Assembly (NCBI RefSeq): GCF_900099895.1
Contig: NZ_FNDY01000014.1
Location: 45,898 to 109,897, forward strand
DNA: 64,000 nucleotides
Direction: 5' to 3'
Origin: Paenibacillus naphthalenovorans
Lineage (GTDB): Bacteria > Bacillota > Bacilli > Paenibacillales > NBRC-103111
Part shown: positions 60,060 through 64,000 of the stretch, piece by piece
Layout: the number at the start of each line of letters is the position of its first letter
How positions within the stretch are numbered: position 1 is the first letter of the stretch
Position numbers and translations under genes: made by a program
The notes under the pieces: model-generated
What the model was told of the DNA's origin: nothing
The model's database searches: none
What the model saw: the letters and a program-made list of their open reading frames with translations, nothing else

Positions 60060-60581
60060 TTAAACGGATACGGGTTTAGGTTGAAGCGGTCCAATGCGAT
60101 ACAAGCTTTCTTCTTCATGAGAACCATGGCCCGGGAAAATCTCGGCCGGATAGCCCTTCCTCGCTATGAAAGCGATATTATACCGTCTTGCCAAACTGCC
60201 AAACAACTGCCGGGAAGCCTGATTGGAAGGGCTTATCGTCGCTTCCACGTAATGAACGGGGCGTTCTCCACATTGGGCCAACAGCTTGTCAAGAAGCGTT
60301 TTGCCGATTCCCCGGCCGCGATATTCCGAGGCGACCGCAATTTGCCAGACAAATAGCGTATCCTCACGACCAGAGGGACGAAAAGCGGATACGAAGCCCG
60401 CCAGCCTCCCGCCCTGCTCCGCCACAAGACAGGTGTCGCGGAAATAATCGCACAGCATGATATAGCAGTAAGCCGAATTGAGGTCCAACGCACCTGCCGA
60501 GCGTATCAACTCCCATACCTTGCCCCCGTCCTCTTTGCGGGGCTTTCGGTATCGAATAATTTTCGTATCGGTATGAGACAT
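60060..60581 (-). CDS. ectA: L-2,4-diaminobutyrate acetyltransferase
   Basis: A 173-residue GNAT-fold enzyme acetylating diaminobutyrate at the gamma nitrogen. The acetyl-CoA loop is EYRGRGIGKTLLD; LDLNSAYCYIMLCDYFRDTC, VWQIAVAS and VEATISPSNQASRQLFGSLA are EctA-specific. AAAGGAGGG lies upstream. The gene starts 15 bases after ehuA, which joins import and synthesis genes in one transcript. Confidence 0.97.
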   Translation of the reverse strand: MSHTDTKIIRYRKPRKEDGGKVWELIRSAGALDLNSAYCYIMLCDYFRDTCLVAEQGGRLAGFVSAFRPSGREDTLFVWQIAVASEYRGRGIGKTLLDKLLAQCGERPVHYVEATISPSNQASRQLFGSLARRYNIAFIARKGYPAEIFPGHGSHEEESLYRIGPLQPKPVSV

Positions 60582-60596
60582 CCGATCCCTCCTTTG

Positions 60597-61382
60597 TCAT
60601 ACACTGACCGTTGAACGAAACCTCCTGAGAAAAGCTTGAAGACGTTCACTTTGCGGATGTTCAAACACCTCTTCGGGTGTTCCTTCCTCCACGATCCGGC
60701 CGTCGGCGGCAAATACGACGCGGTCGGCCACATCGCGGGCAAACTCCATCTCATGGGTGATGAGGAGCATCGCCATTTCGCCCTCGCTTGCAATTTCTTT
60801 GATGACTTCAAGCACCTCGCCTACCAGCTCAGGGTCGAGCGCGGAGGTTACCTCATCAAATACCATCACCTTCGGACGCATAACCAAAGCCCGCGCGATC
60901 GCCACACGCTGCTTCTGTCCTCCGGAAAGCTGCGCGGGGTAGGCGTCCAGCTTTTCCTCCAGCCCCACCTTTCGCAGCATGAGCACCGCACGCTCCCGCG
61001 CCTCTTCTTTGGCAAGTCCCAGTACACGAATCGGGGCTTCCGTTACATTGCGAAGTACGGTCATATGAGGAAACAGGTTGAAATGCTGAAACACCATCCC
61101 GATGCTGCTGCGCATCTGTTGCAGATGCTTCTCATTCGCGCGCACCTGCCTGCCGCCCGACTTCATATGCCAAAGCGATTCGCCGTTGACTTCAATCGTG
61201 CCGGAGGTTGGCTCCTCCAACGTCATCAGCAGGCGGCCGAGTGTCGTTTTGCCCGAACCGCTGGGGCCGATGAGGGCGACCTTCTCGCCAGGGGCGATAT
61301 CCAAATCAATTCCTTTAAGCACCTCGATATCGCCGAAGCTTTTCCGAATGTTCAAGTATCTTACTACAGGATAATCCGTCAT
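60597..61382 (-). CDS. ehuA: ectoine/hydroxyectoine ABC importer ATPase
   Basis: A 261-residue polar-amino-acid-type ATPase: Walker A GPSGSGKTT, signature LSGGQKQRVAIARAL, Walker B VMVFDEVTSALDPEL, switch LLITHEMEFARDVADRV. The link to ectoine rests on its position between ehuD and ectA, with lengths and order as in ehuBCDA systems. Confidence 0.92.
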   Translation of the reverse strand: MTDYPVVRYLNIRKSFGDIEVLKGIDLDIAPGEKVALIGPSGSGKTTLGRLLMTLEEPTSGTIEVNGESLWHMKSGGRQVRANEKHLQQMRSSIGMVFQHFNLFPHMTVLRNVTEAPIRVLGLAKEEARERAVLMLRKVGLEEKLDAYPAQLSGGQKQRVAIARALVMRPKVMVFDEVTSALDPELVGEVLEVIKEIASEGEMAMLLITHEMEFARDVADRVVFAADGRIVEEGTPEEVFEHPQSERLQAFLRRFRSTVSV

Positions 61383-61412
61383 TTTGTTTCATCTCCTGTT
61401 CCTCGCCTCACG

Positions 61413-62075
61413 TCAAAGTCCTCTTTGACGATTCAGCCTGATTTCCAGTCTCCTGACCAGCAGAGAGGCCGGAAAACTGATCAGCAGAAACAGTATGCCG
61501 ACCAGCGTATACGGCTCGAACACGCGGTACGAAACCGAAGCGATATTTTTGGCCGTAAGCAAGAGCTCCACCAGCGTAATCGCAGAAAGGACTGGCGTTT
61601 CTTTGAACATCACGATCAAATAATTGCCCATGATCGGCACGATCGGCGGTATGGCTTGGGGCAATACGATGGAAAACCACGTTCTCGGTTTAGAAAAATT
61701 CAGCGCAGTCGCCGCTTCCCATTGCCCCTTGGGGACGGCTTCGATGCCGGAACGGTACACTTCGGATAAATAGGTGCTGTAATGAAGCCCCAAGCCAATG
61801 ATCCCGACGGCAAAAGCCGAAAGCGAAATATTCGCTATCAAGGGCAAGCTGTAATACAGGAAAAACACTTGTACCAGCAATGGCGTATTTCGCACGAATT
61901 CCGTCAGGGCCTTTGCCGCCAAAGCCAACGGTTTCCGGCGCGATCTGGCAGCCAGGGCCAGAACCAGGCCGCCTGCGCAGGCTAAGGCAAATCCCCCTGC
62001 CGTTGCCGCAACCGTCATCTTTAATGCCCTGAGCAGCTCCGGCAGGATTTGCAGAGTATATTCCCAATTCCACAT
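61413..62075 (-). CDS. ehuD: ectoine/hydroxyectoine ABC importer permease
   Basis: A 220-residue His/Glu/Gln-type permease with about five helices. LTEFVRNTPLLVQVFFLYYS and the coupling loop GQWEAATALNFSKPRTWFSI are characteristic, and RRLEIRLNRQRGL ends it. It starts 3 bases after ehuC and probably forms the channel with EhuC. Confidence 0.92.
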   Translation of the reverse strand: MWNWEYTLQILPELLRALKMTVAATAGGFALACAGGLVLALAARSRRKPLALAAKALTEFVRNTPLLVQVFFLYYSLPLIANISLSAFAVGIIGLGLHYSTYLSEVYRSGIEAVPKGQWEAATALNFSKPRTWFSIVLPQAIPPIVPIMGNYLIVMFKETPVLSAITLVELLLTAKNIASVSYRVFEPYTLVGILFLLISFPASLLVRRLEIRLNRQRGL

Positions 62076-62078
62076 CGG

Positions 62079-62732
62079 CTATATCCTCCCCGACGCCGCT
62101 TTTCGTTCAGCCCACCGGGTGCATAAGGACACAATATAGGCCAAAACAAAGTAAAACAGAAGCAGCAGCGCAAAAATGTACGGCGTCATCGGGTAGTATT
62201 GGTTTCGGAGCAGCATCGCCTGATACGTCATATCGGCGAGCGTAATGAAATATACAAGAGAGGTCGATTTCAGCAGTTCGATCATTAAATTGCCGAATGG
62301 GGGCAGCATACGAACAAAAGCTTGGGGAAAAATAATTCTCGTCATCCGATCATAAGATGTCATATTCAGTGCAGTCGCCGCCTCCCACTGCCCTTTGGGA
62401 ACAGCCAGAATCGCGCTGCGGACGATCTCCGACCCGTATGCGCCAAAATTGAGCCCGACGGCAAGCACGGCCGACGGCAGCTTCGGAAGCTCCACCCCCA
62501 GGAACGGCAGTGCAAAGTAAAGCCAGAATAACTGCACCAAGAGCGAGGTTCCGCGGAACAGCTCAACGTAAACCGCTGCGGCCGTCCGTACGGTCCGCCA
62601 TCCGGACAGCCTGCAGAGTCCCGCCGTCACGGCGGCTCCAAAAGCAAGACATCCGGCAAGCACAGCTACCAAGACCGTTACTTTAGCTCCTTCCAGAAGC
62701 TGCGGCAGCATACTCATTACGGAAACATCCAT
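62079..62732 (-). CDS. ehuC: ectoine/hydroxyectoine ABC importer permease
   Basis: A 217-residue permease of the same family as EhuD: YVELFRGTSLLVQLFWLYFA and the coupling loop GQWEAATALNMTSYDRMTRI. ALLLLFYFVLAYIVSLCTRW is its last helix. It starts 1 base after ehuB. Confidence 0.92.
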   Translation of the reverse strand: MDVSVMSMLPQLLEGAKVTVLVAVLAGCLAFGAAVTAGLCRLSGWRTVRTAAAVYVELFRGTSLLVQLFWLYFALPFLGVELPKLPSAVLAVGLNFGAYGSEIVRSAILAVPKGQWEAATALNMTSYDRMTRIIFPQAFVRMLPPFGNLMIELLKSTSLVYFITLADMTYQAMLLRNQYYPMTPYIFALLLLFYFVLAYIVSLCTRWAERKAASGRI

Positions 62733-62733
62733 G

Positions 62734-63654
62734 TTATTGACCGCACAGCTTCGCGGCCGTCATGTCGCCCGGAAGCTCATCCTCCGTGAATCCGAATTTC
62801 TGCAGGATCGTCAGAAGCTCGCCCGACTCCTTCAGCTTCTTCAATTCTGCATTGAATGCGTCTTTAAACTCCTGGTCATCCTGCCGGAAAGCGGTAGCTC
62901 CATATCCTCTGACACTTTTGCCGTCCACGATCGGCTGCTGGAAGTCGGACACCCGTTCCAAATTGCTGTCATTCGCCGTATCCAGCATGGACTGCAGCGA
63001 TGGCCCAGTCATCGTAATCGCTTCCGCGCGTCCTGCTTGCAGGGCGCTGATGGCGGTTGCCTGATCGGGGACGACCAGTATGCGATCCCTGGGCACGCCG
63101 GATGCTTCCAAATACCCGATTTCCACCGCACCGGCCATAACCGCCACACGGGCACTCTTATTCCCGGCAATATCCTTGTAGCTGTATAAAGCTAAAGGAT
63201 TCCCTTTTTTGACGGCAATCGCTTCTCCGATGCTGTACTCCGGATCGGCAAAAGCGACAGCCGAGCAGCGGTCCGGATGAATGAACATACCCGCAGTAAT
63301 CAGATCAAACCGTTTGGCCTGCAAGCCGGCGATCAGCGAACCGAATTCGGTCAATTCACCGCGCATTTCGTTAATACCTAAATTTTTCAATACGGTCCGT
63401 GCAATCTCTACCGCTTCACCGGTCAGTTCCCCGTCCGCCGTTTGGTAGGCGTAAGGTTTTTCGTTGGCGAATCCTACTGTGACATAACCTTGTTCTTGCG
63501 CTCTGGCTAATGTGCCCTCTTTATTGCCTCCGGCGGCAGCCGGTCTGTCTCCCTCAGGAGCTCCGGCATCATTTACAGTTCCGCATCCTGCCACTGCCGC
63601 AAACAATAAAAGAATGAGCGGAATGTTCAACCATTGCCTCAAGCTGTCCCACAT
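62734..63654 (-). CDS. ehuB: ectoine/hydroxyectoine-binding lipoprotein
   Basis: A 306-residue family-3 solute-binding lipoprotein, lipobox VAGC near residue 24. QGYVTVGFANEKPYAYQTAD, AGMFIHPDRCSAVAFADPEY, SVRGYGATAFRQDDQEFKDA and LPGDMTAAKLCGQ match EhuB. The aromatic residues of the ligand cage (Phe and Tyr of FANEKPYAY) are present. The ATG at 63654 is almost fused to GGAGGG, while an in-frame TTG at 63642 is 12-13 bases past it, so the exact start is uncertain. First gene of the eight-gene operon. Confidence 0.92.
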   Translation of the reverse strand: MWDSLRQWLNIPLILLLFAAVAGCGTVNDAGAPEGDRPAAAGGNKEGTLARAQEQGYVTVGFANEKPYAYQTADGELTGEAVEIARTVLKNLGINEMRGELTEFGSLIAGLQAKRFDLITAGMFIHPDRCSAVAFADPEYSIGEAIAVKKGNPLALYSYKDIAGNKSARVAVMAGAVEIGYLEASGVPRDRILVVPDQATAISALQAGRAEAITMTGPSLQSMLDTANDSNLERVSDFQQPIVDGKSVRGYGATAFRQDDQEFKDAFNAELKKLKESGELLTILQKFGFTEDELPGDMTAAKLCGQ

Positions 63655-63813
63655 CCCTCCAAATGTTTTTGATCGCGATCACTTTAAATGCTAACATGAT
63701 CTCATCTGTGGGTCATGTCGGATATCCCAGCATTATTCCAGATTATCCCTCTTCTCCTAGGGTAAGGAAAGCTCATCTGCCCTATACTCCTTATTCCCGG
63801 CATATCCTCCCGG

Positions 63814-63872
63814 ATTATACCCAATTCTCCGGTTTACGTCGAAAGTCTTGCTATGTTATGGCATTACCATAA
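63814..63872 (-). promoter_or_regulatory. ehu-ect operon promoter with upstream palindrome
   Basis: On the minus strand TCGACG (63837-63842), a 17-base spacer and TATAAT (63814-63819) form a promoter about 160 bases before ehuB. TTATGGCATTACCATAA (63856-63872), arms TTATGG and CCATAA around five bases, lies 14 bases upstream of the -35 box, an activator-like position. The leader of about 150 bases contains no recognised riboswitch. Confidence 0.55.
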
Positions 63873-63974
63873 TCCGTCCCTTATGTCAAATGACAAAATC
63901 CTACAGTCAGTGTCAAGCTAGCGTGGGCAGTCATTTAAGATGCCTGGAACGCGAACCCCGAAGGAACCTCTTCC

Positions 63975-63989
63975 TTGTAAGCGCTTTGC
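63975..63989. promoter_or_regulatory. cre-like site at the window edge
   Basis: TTGTAAGCGCTTTGC shares TTGTAAGCGC with the site before the Rieske operon but departs from the cre consensus at the last two bases. It lies beyond the ehu promoter and may belong to a gene outside the window. Nothing else was recognised in 63873-64000. Confidence 0.3.
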
Positions 63990-64000
63990 TTCGTTCTTTC

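Noticed and set aside
1..64000. CRISPR arrays, rRNA, tRNA and prophage genes
   Set aside because: No regular spacer-repeat arrays, conserved rRNA blocks, tRNA-like cloverleafs or phage structural genes were recognised on reading through.

Overview
The window looks like a chromosomal segment of an endospore-forming, Paenibacillus-like Bacillota. Ribosome-binding sites are strong (GGAGG-type), TTG and GTG starts are frequent, promoters are SigA-like, and there is a yyaC-type sporulation gene and a relict spore-coat-type glycosyltransferase. No rRNA, tRNA, CRISPR array or phage genes were seen.

1-16 kb is an aromatic-degradation region. A TetR regulator and a lone HpaB-type flavin monooxygenase are followed by a GntR/FCD regulator. 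A ten-gene minus-strand operon (12.1 to 3.3 kb) then encodes a complete meta-cleavage route: HpaB-type hydroxylase plus flavin reductase, two extradiol dioxygenases, ring-fission hydrolase, 2-hydroxypentadienoate hydratase, 4-hydroxy-2-oxovalerate aldolase and acylating acetaldehyde dehydrogenase, with an atypical SDR and a cupin of unknown role. Next to it a second minus-strand operon carries a Rieske ring-hydroxylating dioxygenase (alpha and beta), a probable dihydrodiol dehydrogenase, a YCII-like protein and a small conserved protein. Two copies of a REP-like palindrome bracket GntR and both operons.

16-29 kb is mostly housekeeping and efflux: DedA, small sporulation-type hypotheticals, TetR plus SMR exporter, YyaC, a glycosyltransferase, two MFS exporters, thyA-folA and a LysR regulator. 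29-37 kb is decaying: an AbrB-family membrane protein, MmgE/PrpD, an orphan TctC binding protein with a scrap of TctA, an LLM monooxygenase cut by one amber codon, a frameshifted IS1595-type transposase and a deleted SDR.

37-46 kb is a regulatory and transport module: an orphan TAXI binding protein, a histidine kinase with an extracellular solute-binding domain, and an NtrC-type regulator diverge from a Pot/Fbp-like ABC importer. The intergenic region holds a convincing sigma-54 promoter with two GGCA-N5-TGCC upstream sites. A glutarate 2-hydroxylase (GlaH/CsiD) follows, with a long, apparently attenuated leader. 47-54 kb carries an MFS exporter, an Rrf2-QorB-like pair, a BsuPI lipoprotein, a candidate small RNA and an mhqR-mhqO-mhqD-flavin reductase operon for quinone stress.

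54-57 kb holds a HAD phosphatase, a tandem GGFP/GGQP-repeat protein and gene relics. The right end is a single ehuBCDA-ectABCD operon combining ectoine import with ectoine and hydroxyectoine synthesis.

All family calls are from reading sequence motifs; no database search was run.
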